This document shows positions 8,369-17,665 of a stretch of DNA of 30,279 nt, in pieces. The stretch is from TMED-70 sp036164085 (GTDB lineage Bacteria; Chloroflexota; Dehalococcoidia; Lucifugimonadales; Lucifugimonadaceae): assembly GCA_036164085.1 (NCBI GenBank), contig JAYZJV010000002.1:1-30279 (forward strand). The letters run 5' to 3'. Each line of letters begins with the position of its first letter. Positions within the stretch are counted from its first letter, which is position 1. The notes beneath the pieces were generated by a model that saw only the letters and a list, made by a program, of their open reading frames with translations, had not been told where the DNA came from and made no database searches. Position numbers and translations under genes: made by a program.

Positions 8369-8605
8369 ATGGCTCGGCAGAAAAGTTATGAATTGTATTC
8401 TGAAGCAGTGAATAAACTCAACGCAGTAATTGAAGAGATTCAAATTAAATGTGATAAAAAAGGAATTGATTTTTCTTCAAAGGTTCCACCTGAAACTATG
8501 AAGAAAGGAGAAATGCTTGTTTCTTTAGGACGAGCACATCAGATTCAAGGTTTCGCTTCAGCTCTTGAACATCTTTATAGCGGGGACATAGAGCTAAATA
8601 GCTAA
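8369..8605 (+). CDS. Small protein of unknown function (78 aa)
   Basis: Not recognised as any family. The reading frame is open from 8333, but the start chosen is ATG 8369, because AAGGGG lies seven bases upstream and the N-terminus MARQKSYELYSEAV is then hydrophilic and helical. The protein looks wholly alpha-helical and soluble. One amphipathic helix runs from about residue 5 to 30 with heptad-like spacing (YSEAVNKLNAVIEEIQIK). A Pro-Pro break follows (KVPPET, 39-44), then a second helix (MLVSLGRAHQIQGFASALEHLY). It has no Cys pair, membrane segment or nucleotide-binding motif. It sits alone on the plus strand between two minus-strand catabolic units, with its own promoter. A regulatory or adaptor role is possible but unsupported. 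Confidence 0.6.
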   Translation: MARQKSYELYSEAVNKLNAVIEEIQIKCDKKGIDFSSKVPPETMKKGEMLVSLGRAHQIQGFASALEHLYSGDIELNS

Positions 8606-8660
8606 TATTTCAGCGATATTTGAATAATTAGTCTGATTGATTCATGCTTTCTATATTCTT

Positions 8661-9962
8661 CTAGCTCCAAGTACGATCATGAGAATCTAGGTCATCCCAT
8701 TCTGAGGTGTCTTCGAATGCTCCTTTGGGATATACGAAAAACTTGCTATTTCCTTCATGTACTTCTTCGGAAGATTTAGCAAGATGTTCTTTTACTGCTT
8801 CTTCATTTAGCTCTATACCTAATCCAGGGGCATCAGTTATTTTTACATAGCCATTTTTTATCATTGGACCTTTTTGTCCAACCAATGAAACTATATCATT
8901 CCACCAAGGGTTATCTACAGAATGCATTTCTAATGCAATAAAATTTTCTATTGTCGCTGCACAATGAACGTTTGCCATAGCTACAATTGGTGATCCTGCC
9001 TGATGCAAAGCTATTGGTATGCCAGCATCTCTACAGTAATCTCCAATTTTTTTTGTTTCCAATATACCACCGGATGTTGCTAAATCTGGATGTGCTACTG
9101 AAATAGCTCTACCTTCTACTAGAGGCTCAAATCCTTCTTTACAGTAAATATCTTCACCAGTGCACACTGGTGTATCGACTCTACTTTTTAACATTTTCCA
9201 TTGATCAACTAATTGCCAAGGGATCATATCTTCATACCAGGCCAATGTAAACTTATCTAATGCCTTGCCTATTCTTATAGCATTTTCAACTCCCATGTGA
9301 CCAAAATGATCAGAAGCTAAAGGTATTTCATAACCAATTATTTCTCTAACTGTTTTTACATATTCTTCCATTTTTGAAATTCCGTAATCGGTTACTTGTA
9401 TTCCAGTAAATGGGTGCATAACGTTGGCACTTTCATCAATAAGATTTTTATTTATAACTCCATTTTTAAATTCTGATGCTATCCATAGGCCTATATCCAT
9501 TTTTAGAAATTCGAAGCCACTTTCCATTCTTTTCCTAAGAGCTTTTCCCATATCTTCAGGATCTTTTTTTAAGGGAGTGTCTGCATAAACTTTTATCTTA
9601 TCCCTGTATTTTCCTCCAGCAAGCATATAAGCAGGTACTCCATATGCTTTACCAGCTAAATCACATAATGCTATTTCTATTCCACAAACTCCACCTCCTA
9701 ACCTTCCATGGCCTCCAAACTGTTTGATTTTTTGAAAGATTTTATCTATATCACAAGGATTTTCGCCTAATATTTTACTTTTTAGTGATAAAGCATATCT
9801 AGCTGACGCACCGTCTCTTACTTCTCCAAGTCCAATTATATCTTGATTGGTATATATCTTTATTATGGGCCATCTCCATCCACCCTCTCCAATAACCGCT
9901 ATTCTCATATCAGTTATTATTAGGTCTGAAGGACTAGAAAATCCATTTATTTTGTTTGACAT
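8661..9962 (-). CDS. Mandelate racemase/muconate lactonizing enzyme family (enolase superfamily), probable sugar-acid dehydratase
   Basis: A 433-aa enolase-superfamily enzyme. The capping domain (about 12-125) precedes a TIM barrel. Likely Mg2+ ligands are Asp218 (ASDHFGH), Glu244 (WYED) and Glu270 (CTGED). Likely acid/base residues are Lys154 (FLKMDIG) and His320 (LHQAGSP), with Asp293 (HPDLATSGG) as the His partner. These fit the mandelate-racemase subgroup that dehydrates or epimerises acid sugars; the substrate is undetermined. The C-terminal extension (from about 395, rich in Glu and aromatics) is longer than in many members. ATG 9962 is preceded by AGGA at good spacing and overlaps the 3' end of the RraA-like gene by 29 bases, so the two are translationally linked. 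Together with the dehydratase at 6142-8160 this suggests sugar-acid catabolism. Confidence 0.88.
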   Translation of the reverse strand: MSNKINGFSSPSDLIITDMRIAVIGEGGWRWPIIKIYTNQDIIGLGEVRDGASARYALSLKSKILGENPCDIDKIFQKIKQFGGHGRLGGGVCGIEIALCDLAGKAYGVPAYMLAGGKYRDKIKVYADTPLKKDPEDMGKALRKRMESGFEFLKMDIGLWIASEFKNGVINKNLIDESANVMHPFTGIQVTDYGISKMEEYVKTVREIIGYEIPLASDHFGHMGVENAIRIGKALDKFTLAWYEDMIPWQLVDQWKMLKSRVDTPVCTGEDIYCKEGFEPLVEGRAISVAHPDLATSGGILETKKIGDYCRDAGIPIALHQAGSPIVAMANVHCAATIENFIALEMHSVDNPWWNDIVSLVGQKGPMIKNGYVKITDAPGLGIELNEEAVKEHLAKSSEEVHEGNSKFFVYPKGAFEDTSEWDDLDSHDRTWS

Positions 9963-10776
9963 AATTTCCTACTTTCTGTTTTTTTTTCCAATTTTCAAAA
10001 TCCTTGTTCATTTCATCTGAAAATTCTCTATCTATTTCTCCAGGGGTATATTTTCCCTCCATAATTCTTTGTTGCCCAAATTCATCTTTTAACCTTACAT
10101 TCTCTGAGGAAATGACTACTTCCTCAGCTAGATGAGGAGGTATAAAAATAACTCCTGACCTTGTTCCCAATACAACATCTCCAGGAATACATGTTGCTTC
10201 ACCTATTCTAGTGACACCATTGATTTCAGGCATACTAACCTCATTTATCGCACTAGGGTCAAATCCTCTAACGAAAGCATTGAAATCGTCCATTTCATAT
10301 ATTCTTTGAGTGTCTCTGATTCCTCCGTCAACAACCATCCCTGTTCCAGATTTAGATTTGATAGCTGTAGTTAAATTATCTCCTGCAAATGTTCCGTCAA
10401 ACACTTTTCCAAACAAGTCAACTACTATCAAATCATCTTCTTCCAATTCATCTATAACCCAAGAATTTTGAAAACCAATTCTCTTTTCTTTTTTTCCTTG
10501 AATTTCAATAGCATCATTAAGGTCAGGTCTTTTTGGTACCCATCTGCATGTTACTGCTCTTCCTACGATTACTCTTTCAGGATGAAGATTGTCCCAATTC
10601 CCTGCAAATTGAAAATGATACCCATTTTTTCTACAGGTTCCCCAAGCTTCTTCCGTAGTCACTAGCTTCATCCTTTGAAGTATATTTTTTGAAACCAACG
10701 GTCTAAAATTTTTATCACGATCTCCACTCCACGAATTTGTTATAGATTTTATTATTTCTGGGTTAGTTAATTTCAT
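9934..10776 (-). CDS. RraA-like family protein (4-hydroxy-4-methyl-2-oxoglutarate aldolase-like)
   Basis: A 280-aa protein with the RraA/HMG-aldolase core. Recognised blocks are GRAVTCRW near residue 72, the phosphate/substrate loop GTGMVVDGGIRDTQ at 145-157 with the family Arg154-Asp155 pair, and IGEATCIPGDVVLGTRSGVIFIPPHLAEEVV at 191-221. Relatives cleave 4-hydroxy-2-oxo acids or decarboxylate oxaloacetate using a divalent metal; RraA itself binds RNase E, which is less likely here given the neighbours. Residues after about 235 form a charged helical C-terminal extension. The start ATG 10776 has AAGGA upstream. It is the first gene of a two-gene unit with the mandelate-racemase-family enzyme, and a retro-aldol step after dehydration would be a coherent pathway (inference). 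Confidence 0.85.
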   Translation of the reverse strand: MKLTNPEIIKSITNSWSGDRDKNFRPLVSKNILQRMKLVTTEEAWGTCRKNGYHFQFAGNWDNLHPERVIVGRAVTCRWVPKRPDLNDAIEIQGKKEKRIGFQNSWVIDELEEDDLIVVDLFGKVFDGTFAGDNLTTAIKSKSGTGMVVDGGIRDTQRIYEMDDFNAFVRGFDPSAINEVSMPEINGVTRIGEATCIPGDVVLGTRSGVIFIPPHLAEEVVISSENVRLKDEFGQQRIMEGKYTPGEIDREFSDEMNKDFENWKKKQKVGNYVKQNKWIF

Positions 10777-10804
10777 TATCTTCCTTTGCTATGATTGACT
10801 AAAT

Positions 10805-13800
10805 TTACGTTGAAATGTTGTTGAATTTTTCTATTATTTCATTTTGAATATTTATTATTTTATTAATTAAAATTTCTGTTTCTTCCAAAACCTTTTCAGA
10901 ATTTTCTGGTATAAACAACATAGTTTTGGATTTTATGTCTATATTATGATCTAAATTATTCTCAAGAAAAAATTTTATATTAAGCAAGCTATCTTTAAAT
11001 TTTATTACTACATTTTCAAGATTTCCGGTAATTGAAATAATATTATTCGAGTTATGGCATAATATTTTTATTCTAGTAATTTTAATTAGCCTTTCTAATT
11101 CTAAAGGAATATCTCCAAATCTATCACTAATCTCTTTTTTGATTTCTTCAAGACCTTCAATTTCTCTTGTTTTTGACAGCCTCATATACAAATTAAGTCT
11201 TATTTTTATATCATCTATGTATTCTTCAGGGATTCTTGAGTCTATATCTATATCAACTGTATTAATTAGAAAGAAGTCTAAAATACCTTCATTTCCATTT
11301 TTTAGAGATTCTATTGCTGATTCCAATAATGAATTATATAATTCAAGCCCAATAGAGCTTATGTTTCCACTTTGTTCTTTCCCTAAAATGTTTCCAGCTC
11401 CTCTAATTTCGAGATCTCTTAATGCAATATCATAACCACTCCCAAACTCAGCTGTATTTATCAATGCATTGAGTCTTTCTTCAGAGGGGTCATTTATACG
11501 AGAATTTTTTGGAAGCAAAAAATATGCATATGAACTTTTTTCACTTCGACCAATTCTGCCTCTAATTTGATATAGTTGAGATAATCCGAATTTATGAGAA
11601 TTATTTATAAATAACGTGTTTACATTTGGCATATCAATCCCTGATTCAATAATTGTTGTACATACAAGCACATCAAATTTATTTTCCATAAAATTTGTAA
11701 TTATACTTTCTAGTTGTTTTTTATCCATCTGGCCGTGTGCAACCTCAATTTTGGCTTCAGGGACAATTTTCTTTATCTGTTTCGCTATAATTTCAATATT
11801 GAAAATTTCATTATTTACAAAAAAAACTTGACCTTTTCTTTCCATCTCTCTTAATATTGCTTCACGTATAAGATCTTCAGAAAAAACTGAAAGATAATTG
11901 TTTACAGGAATTCTATTTTCAGGAGGAGTATTTATTACGCTAAGGTCCCTTACACCATTTAAAGCTAAACTAAGAGTTCTTGGAATTGGAGTAGCGCTAA
12001 GACTTAGAATATCAATGTCAATTTCTCTTTTTTTAATTTTTTCTTTTTGCTCAACTCCAAATTTATGTTCCTCATCAATTATTAACAAGCCTAATTTTTG
12101 AAATTCAATTTTTTCATTAAGTAGCTTGTGTGTACCTATAACAATGTCTACTTTACCTTTGTTTAAATTTTTTAGTATCTCATTGTTTTTTTTATTTGAT
12201 ATAAATCTTGACATATACTCTATTTCGATTGGAAACGGTTCTAACCTGTCTTTGAAAGTCTTATAGTGCTGAAGAGCCAAAACAGTGGTGGGAACAAGAA
12301 TTGCTACTTGAAAACCATTTTCTACAACCTTGAAAGCGGCTCTCAGAGCTACCTCTGTTTTCCCGAAACCAACATCTCCACAAAGCAATCTATCCATAGG
12401 GTTTTTTGATACTAAGTCTTGATTTATTTCTTTTATAGATTTTATCTGATCTGGAGTCTCTTCGAATTCAAATGATTCTTCTAAAACGTTGTACCAATCT
12501 GTACTTTTTTTATAACTTTTCCCTTTAATATTTTCTCTTGCAGCATATATTTGGAGTAACTCACCAGCTAGTATTTCTATTGATTGTTTTACTTTCTTTT
12601 TAGTTTTGATCCATTTGCTGGAACCCAGTGTATCTAGTATAGGCTCATTTTTTTGAAAAGATTTATATACCTGGATTCTATCAATTTGATCTGAAGGGAC
12701 ATATAATTTATCTTCATTTTTATAATCTATTACAATAAATTCTTTATCCGAAGAACCGAGCTGTAATGTTCCTGTAAATTTACCAATCCCGTGATCAATG
12801 TGTACTACATAATCATTTAATTTGAATGGTTCGGATGAAACGCTTGAGGGGAAGTTATTAGAATAAGATTTATATGCTCTTTTTTTCTTCCTTCCAAAAA
12901 TTTCTTTATCGGTTAATAATAAAATAGACTTATTTTTGCCAGAAAACCTGAATCCTTCACCGGCATTTTTAGAAATTATATTTATCTTGTCTTCTGAAAA
13001 TAATTTTATGTCATCAAATATTTTTGTTTTATTAGAGCCTATTATTTCCTTTATTCTTGAAGGATAGTCTGTTGAAATTATTATTTTTTCATTTTTGTTT
13101 TTTGTGTCTATATATCTAAATATATTATCTTTTGTAAAGTCAAAGATTTTTGGAATTATAAATTCAAGTTTTTTTGATTTATTGTCATTAGAGTTCCTTT
13201 GATTTAGTTGTAAAGATAGTTTATTGTTTTTTAAGTATTCATTTATTTGGGTTTTAGATATATATGGCAATGGAAAATTTGCATGAATACTTTTTTGGGT
13301 AATTTTTTTTAAGTAGTTTTCTTTTCTTTTATCGTCAATAAGATTTAATTCAATATCAATATTATAATTTTCAATTTTTACTATCAATGTTTTATTATTT
13401 ATGTAATCAAATAGGGTTCCATGGTCAAAAAATCCAGAATAATAATTAATTAGGTCATCTCGTTCTCCTTTTTTTATTGACTCAAAATCTTCTAATGTTT
13501 TTTTCTCATCGATTTTACTTAGAGTGGTAAAAAATTTATCATTTGTTTTTTTTATACTTTCAATATTTTGAAAAACATTAGTTTCCTTAACTGGAGAAAC
13601 AAAAATACTATTTATATTTTTGTAAGATTTTTGAGATGATGTTTCAAAAAGCTTTATGCTTTCTATCTCATCATAAAAAAAGTCAATTCTTATAGGGTTT
13701 TGCTCAGATAGACAAAATACATCTACAATGTCTCCCCTTTTTGCAAATTGCCCAACAGACTCTACAATCGAAGAATTTGTATATCCTGCATTAATTAATG

Positions 13801-14287
13801 AATTAATAAATTTCTTTTGATCTATTTTGTCTCCTGTTTGAATATTCATTGAAAGCTTCTCAAAGTTATTCTTAGATAACGTTTTAATACTCAAGGATTG
13901 TATAGAAGAGCAAATAATGGGCCTTTTTGATTGAAATTTACCTGTAATTAATCCTTCTAAGCATCTCATTCTATCTTTAATGCTTTTATTGTCAGGCTTG
14001 TATTTTTCTAGAAAAATTTCATTTCTTTCTGTGAAATTTAAGTTTGAAGTTGAACTGCTCCAGAAATTAATGCTATCTAAAATACGGATTGATTCTTCAG
14101 GATTTGAAGTAATTACTAAAGTTGGAACTTTAAATATTTCACTTAAAGTTGAAATTAAATATCCAAAGCTTGAGTTGTTAGATACAAGTTTTTGAGGTTT
14201 TTTTTTGCGTAATTCACTAACCACATCAGAAAATGTGGGGTTATTATGTAAAAACTCGTGAATCTCTATCAAATGATTCAATTTCAT
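10805..14287 (-). CDS. mfd: Transcription-repair coupling factor Mfd
   Basis: A full-length 1160-aa Mfd. The order is: degenerate UvrB-like N-terminal domains (to about 400); the RNA-polymerase-interacting CarD-like domain starting near residue 485 (LNDYVVHIDHGIGKFTG); the RecG-like helicase with Walker A GDVGFGKTE near 635 and DEEH near 735; motif SATPIPRTLSLAL; and the QIRGRIGRS motif VI. A C-terminal regulatory domain follows. It removes RNA polymerase stalled at DNA lesions and recruits UvrA to start transcription-coupled excision repair. It is transcribed divergently from proB across a 71-base gap, and the sugar-acid genes follow 28 bases downstream on the same strand. No frameshift or missing motif was found. 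Confidence 0.97.
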   Translation of the reverse strand: MKLNHLIEIHEFLHNNPTFSDVVSELRKKKPQKLVSNNSSFGYLISTLSEIFKVPTLVITSNPEESIRILDSINFWSSSTSNLNFTERNEIFLEKYKPDNKSIKDRMRCLEGLITGKFQSKRPIICSSIQSLSIKTLSKNNFEKLSMNIQTGDKIDQKKFINSLINAGYTNSSIVESVGQFAKRGDIVDVFCLSEQNPIRIDFFYDEIESIKLFETSSQKSYKNINSIFVSPVKETNVFQNIESIKKTNDKFFTTLSKIDEKKTLEDFESIKKGERDDLINYYSGFFDHGTLFDYINNKTLIVKIENYNIDIELNLIDDKRKENYLKKITQKSIHANFPLPYISKTQINEYLKNNKLSLQLNQRNSNDNKSKKLEFIIPKIFDFTKDNIFRYIDTKNKNEKIIISTDYPSRIKEIIGSNKTKIFDDIKLFSEDKINIISKNAGEGFRFSGKNKSILLLTDKEIFGRKKKRAYKSYSNNFPSSVSSEPFKLNDYVVHIDHGIGKFTGTLQLGSSDKEFIVIDYKNEDKLYVPSDQIDRIQVYKSFQKNEPILDTLGSSKWIKTKKKVKQSIEILAGELLQIYAARENIKGKSYKKSTDWYNVLEESFEFEETPDQIKSIKEINQDLVSKNPMDRLLCGDVGFGKTEVALRAAFKVVENGFQVAILVPTTVLALQHYKTFKDRLEPFPIEIEYMSRFISNKKNNEILKNLNKGKVDIVIGTHKLLNEKIEFQKLGLLIIDEEHKFGVEQKEKIKKREIDIDILSLSATPIPRTLSLALNGVRDLSVINTPPENRIPVNNYLSVFSEDLIREAILREMERKGQVFFVNNEIFNIEIIAKQIKKIVPEAKIEVAHGQMDKKQLESIITNFMENKFDVLVCTTIIESGIDMPNVNTLFINNSHKFGLSQLYQIRGRIGRSEKSSYAYFLLPKNSRINDPSEERLNALINTAEFGSGYDIALRDLEIRGAGNILGKEQSGNISSIGLELYNSLLESAIESLKNGNEGILDFFLINTVDIDIDSRIPEEYIDDIKIRLNLYMRLSKTREIEGLEEIKKEISDRFGDIPLELERLIKITRIKILCHNSNNIISITGNLENVVIKFKDSLLNIKFFLENNLDHNIDIKSKTMLFIPENSEKVLEETEILINKIINIQNEIIEKFNNIST

Positions 14288-14358
14288 AATCAGATAAAAT
14301 ATATTTTATTAGAAAATTATTTTTTTGTTTTATAAATTCGATATAAATTGATACTTTA

Positions 14359-15495
14359 ATGGCAAATACAGGAAAAAAAAGAATAATCATAAAAATAGGC
14401 AGTAATCTAATTACAGAAAATGAAAATATTTTAAATGACTCTGTAATTGAGGATTTATGTGCTCAAATTTCTGATATCCATGATAGAGGTTTTCAAGTGA
14501 TTGTAGTGTCTTCAGGTGCAGTAGCTGCTGGAAGGCAATATCTAGGAGTGCTAAATAAACAAATACAAATTAATGACTCCTATTTGGTTCATAAACAGGT
14601 ATTAGCTTCCATAGGACAACCTTTATTGATGAAAGCTTATGAAAATTTTTTTTCAAATAACTCAAAAGGTATTTCTCAAGCACTACTTTCAAGAGAAGAT
14701 TTTGAGAGTAGATCTGGTTACCTCAATATTAGAAATACACTAAACGAATTATTAAGTGTAGATATAATCCCAATAATTAATGAAAACGATGTTGTTTCTA
14801 CTGATGAATTAGAAGACAAAGCTTATGGTGATAATGATCGTTTATCAGCTATGGTCGCAAATGCTGTTGATGCCGACGTGTTGATTTTATTAGGAACTAT
14901 TGATGGGCTTTATACTTCAGATCCCAATATAAATAAAACTGCAAAGAAAATTAATGTTGTAGATGATATTTCTGAAGATATAATAAGTTACGCAAAAGGA
15001 CCTTCTGACAATATAGGTTCTGGAGGGATGACTTCTAAAATAGAGGCAGCTAATATTGCTGTAAATTCAGGAATTGATATGTTTATTGCTTCTGGACATG
15101 AAAAACATGCAATTACCAAAATAATTTCTGGAAAAAATATTGGGACAAGATTTGTTGCAAAAGATTCTCCGAATGAATCAAGAAAAAGGTGGTTAATGAC
15201 AGGATATTCCTCATCTAAAGGAGAAGTAATTTTAGATGATGGAGCAATTAGGGCAATTAAAAATTCAAGCTTGCTTCCTGCGGGTATTATGGAAGTATCT
15301 GGATATTTTTCAAGAGGGGATATTGTGGCAATGAAAAATAAAGAAAAAAAAATTATTGGTTGGGGTATAGCTAATTATTCTTCTGAAGAAATAAGTAAAA
15401 TTAAAGGCATGAAAACCAAAGATATAGTTGATATAGTGGATAAAAATTTTGGTTCAGAAATAATTCATAGAAATAACTTGGTAATAACTATTTAA
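14359..15495 (+). CDS. proB: Glutamate 5-kinase
   Basis: A 378-aa ProB that phosphorylates L-glutamate with ATP as the first step of proline synthesis. The amino-acid-kinase domain begins RIIIKIGSNLIT, then VVSSGAVAAG, the central NENDVVS, YGDNDRLSAMVAN and LLGTIDGLYTSDP blocks, and GSGGMTSKIEAA. The C-terminal section (from about residue 280, with DDGAIRAIKN and SLLPAGIMEVSG) is the PUA domain found in full-length bacterial enzymes. Proline feedback inhibition is usual for the family. It is the first gene of proB-proA-thrB-lysC, with proA 4 bases downstream. No Shine-Dalgarno sequence precedes ATG 14359; TATAAA boxes lie at 14331-14336 and 14342-14347, so the leader may be very short. Confidence 0.97.
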   Translation: MANTGKKRIIIKIGSNLITENENILNDSVIEDLCAQISDIHDRGFQVIVVSSGAVAAGRQYLGVLNKQIQINDSYLVHKQVLASIGQPLLMKAYENFFSNNSKGISQALLSREDFESRSGYLNIRNTLNELLSVDIIPIINENDVVSTDELEDKAYGDNDRLSAMVANAVDADVLILLGTIDGLYTSDPNINKTAKKINVVDDISEDIISYAKGPSDNIGSGGMTSKIEAANIAVNSGIDMFIASGHEKHAITKIISGKNIGTRFVAKDSPNESRKRWLMTGYSSSKGEVILDDGAIRAIKNSSLLPAGIMEVSGYFSRGDIVAMKNKEKKIIGWGIANYSSEEISKIKGMKTKDIVDIVDKNFGSEIIHRNNLVITI

Positions 15496-15499
15496 GAAA

Positions 15500-16756
15500 A
15501 TGTTAGAAAATTTAGAAAAAAAATTAATAGAAGTAAAGAAATATTCATCGGAATTGTCATTATTAGATTCTGAAAAAAGAAAATTATGTTTGAATATCCT
15601 TGCTTCAAAACTTCTTAAAAATAGCAACAAAATAATCAAAGTAAATTCGGATGAGCTAGAAATAGCTTCAAAAAAAGGAATAGATACCCATGTCTTAGAA
15701 AGAATGAAGATTACAAATATTACTATTGAAAGAATGGTTGATTCTTTAAAAAATGTATCTACTTTAAATGATACTGTTTCAGAAATTATGGAGACAAATA
15801 ATAGAGAGAATGGATTGATTGTAAAAAAGATTAGAGTTCCTTTGGGAGTCCTGGGAGTAATTTTTGAAAGCAGGCCTAATGTAGTAATTGAAATAGCTTC
15901 TCTGGCAATTAAATCAGGCAATGGATTAGTTATGAGGGGTGGTAGTGATTGTATTAAAACTAATTTGGCTCTTTTTGAACTAGTATTTGAGTCTATGAAA
16001 GAAGCTGGATTACCTGAAAAATCAATGTATTTTTTAGATTTCACAGATAGAAAAGCTGTGGAAATTATTTTATCTATGGATAAATATATTGATTTGCTTA
16101 TACCAAGGGGATCATCTTCTTTAGTCAATCTAGTAAACGATAAGGCTAAAATGCCGTCTATTACAGGAGGAATTGGAGTTTGTCATACTTTTGTTGATGC
16201 TAATATAGATAGGGAATTAGCACTAAATGTATTAGATAATGCAAAAACTCAAAACACTTCAGTTTGTAATGCATTAGACACTGTAATTATCCATAGGAAT
16301 TCGTTAGATATAGTTAAACCATTATTTGATTTGTTTTTAGAAAAAAAAGTCGAAATAAGAGCAGATAAAGATTCTTACGAAAAATTTGACCAAAACTCTA
16401 AAATTAAATTAGCCACAACTTCAGATTTTGGAGAAGAGTTCCTCGATTTAATAGTTAGTATTAAAACTGTTGATAATATTGATGAAGCAATTAACCATAT
16501 TGATAAATTTGGTTCAAAACATTCTGAAGCAATAATAACTAATGATGCAAATCAAGCAAAATATTTTTTAGACAAGGTGGACGCTTCTGCTGTTTTTCAT
16601 AATACTTCAACTAGGTTTAACGATGGTTTCGAATTAGGCTTAGGTGCTGAAGTTGCTGTTTCTACTGATAAATTACATGCTAGAGGTCCAATGGGTATAA
16701 ATGACTTAATGACATATAAATGGATAGTGACAGGAGAAGGCCAGCTTAGGTCTTAA
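15500..16756 (+). CDS. proA: Glutamate-5-semialdehyde dehydrogenase (gamma-glutamyl phosphate reductase)
   Basis: A 418-aa aldehyde-dehydrogenase-fold enzyme that reduces gamma-glutamyl phosphate with NADPH to the semialdehyde, the second step of proline synthesis. Diagnostic parts are VPLGVLGVIFESRPNV (113-128), IPRGSSSLV (201-209), the active-site Cys256 within QNTSVCNALDT, and the C-terminal GLGAEVAVSTDKLHARGPMG. Its length matches the family. It follows proB after 4 bases, which is sensible because the ProB product is unstable and passed to ProA. thrB starts 6 bases after it. Confidence 0.97.
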   Translation: MLENLEKKLIEVKKYSSELSLLDSEKRKLCLNILASKLLKNSNKIIKVNSDELEIASKKGIDTHVLERMKITNITIERMVDSLKNVSTLNDTVSEIMETNNRENGLIVKKIRVPLGVLGVIFESRPNVVIEIASLAIKSGNGLVMRGGSDCIKTNLALFELVFESMKEAGLPEKSMYFLDFTDRKAVEIILSMDKYIDLLIPRGSSSLVNLVNDKAKMPSITGGIGVCHTFVDANIDRELALNVLDNAKTQNTSVCNALDTVIIHRNSLDIVKPLFDLFLEKKVEIRADKDSYEKFDQNSKIKLATTSDFGEEFLDLIVSIKTVDNIDEAINHIDKFGSKHSEAIITNDANQAKYFLDKVDASAVFHNTSTRFNDGFELGLGAEVAVSTDKLHARGPMGINDLMTYKWIVTGEGQLRS

Positions 16757-16762
16757 ATTATT

Positions 16763-17665
16763 ATGAAGAATTTGAACACAATTATGGTTCCAGCTTCATC
16801 TGCGAATTTAGGTTCTGGATTTGATGTAATTGGTGCATGTTTAAACATTTGGAATGAAATTAGTTTTAGAAAAGCAAAGTTTAGCATAGAAAATTATGGT
16901 TTCGGTTCTAATTCTATAGATACCACAAAAGATAATTTAATTTACCGATCTTACATACACACCATTAATATTCTTGGAGAAAAAGAAATAGAATTATCAA
17001 TTAGGTGTGAAAATTCAATTCCAACATCGGGAGGGTTAGGAAGCAGCTCATCAGCTGTTATTGCGGGAATTTTATTGGGTTATTCAATTCATAATATAAA
17101 TTTAAACAAGGAAGATATATTTCAAATAGCTGCTGAAATCGAAGGACATCCCGATAATGTAGGTCCTGCCCTGTATGGTGGAATTACGTTGGGATTTAAG
17201 GATCTTGAAAAATGGTATATTAGTAAAATTGAATATAACAAAAACTTAAAAATTGTATCTTTTGTTTCTAATCAAAAAGTTCTTACTAGTGAATCTAGGG
17301 CAGCTTTACCAAATAGTATTTCTAGAGAAGATGCTGTTTATAATATTACTCGATCGGCATTACTAGTAAATTCTCTTAATACAAATGATTTTACTCTTCT
17401 GAAATATGCTTTTCAAGACAAGTTACATGAACAGTATAGAACACCATCAATAAAAGGGTATAAAACGATTAGTAATGCAGCAATGAATGCAGGTGCAATA
17501 TCAACTTATTTATCTGGCTCAGGGCCAACTATTTCATCAATCACACTAGATAAAGAAGTTACAATAAATTATGAAATGTTAGATGCTGCTAATAAACTAA
17601 ATCTTCCTGGAAATGGCCTTATTTCTACCATTTCAGAAAAAGGAGCATATGTCCTTGAAAAATAA
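16763..17665 (+). CDS. thrB: Homoserine kinase
   Basis: A 300-aa GHMP-superfamily kinase that converts homoserine to O-phosphohomoserine in threonine synthesis. The N-terminus VPASSANLGSGFDVIG is typical of ThrB. The ATP-binding GHMP loop is PTSGGLGSSSSAV at 87-99, EGHPDNVGPALYGG forms the substrate pocket, and GAISTYLSGSGPTI is the C-terminal GHMP motif. It lies in a proline/threonine/lysine cluster. The last codons overlap the start of lysC, and its own terminal sequence supplies the ribosome binding site AGGAG for lysC. Threonine synthase and homoserine dehydrogenase are not in the window. Confidence 0.96.
   Translation: MKNLNTIMVPASSANLGSGFDVIGACLNIWNEISFRKAKFSIENYGFGSNSIDTTKDNLIYRSYIHTINILGEKEIELSIRCENSIPTSGGLGSSSSAVIAGILLGYSIHNINLNKEDIFQIAAEIEGHPDNVGPALYGGITLGFKDLEKWYISKIEYNKNLKIVSFVSNQKVLTSESRAALPNSISREDAVYNITRSALLVNSLNTNDFTLLKYAFQDKLHEQYRTPSIKGYKTISNAAMNAGAISTYLSGSGPTISSITLDKEVTINYEMLDAANKLNLPGNGLISTISEKGAYVLEK

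Noticed and set aside
15454..16128. Long minus-strand open frame of 224 aa opposite proA
   Set aside because: It lies wholly opposite proB/proA, has low-complexity Ser/Ile/Leu composition and no family resemblance; it is the shadow of a conserved gene.
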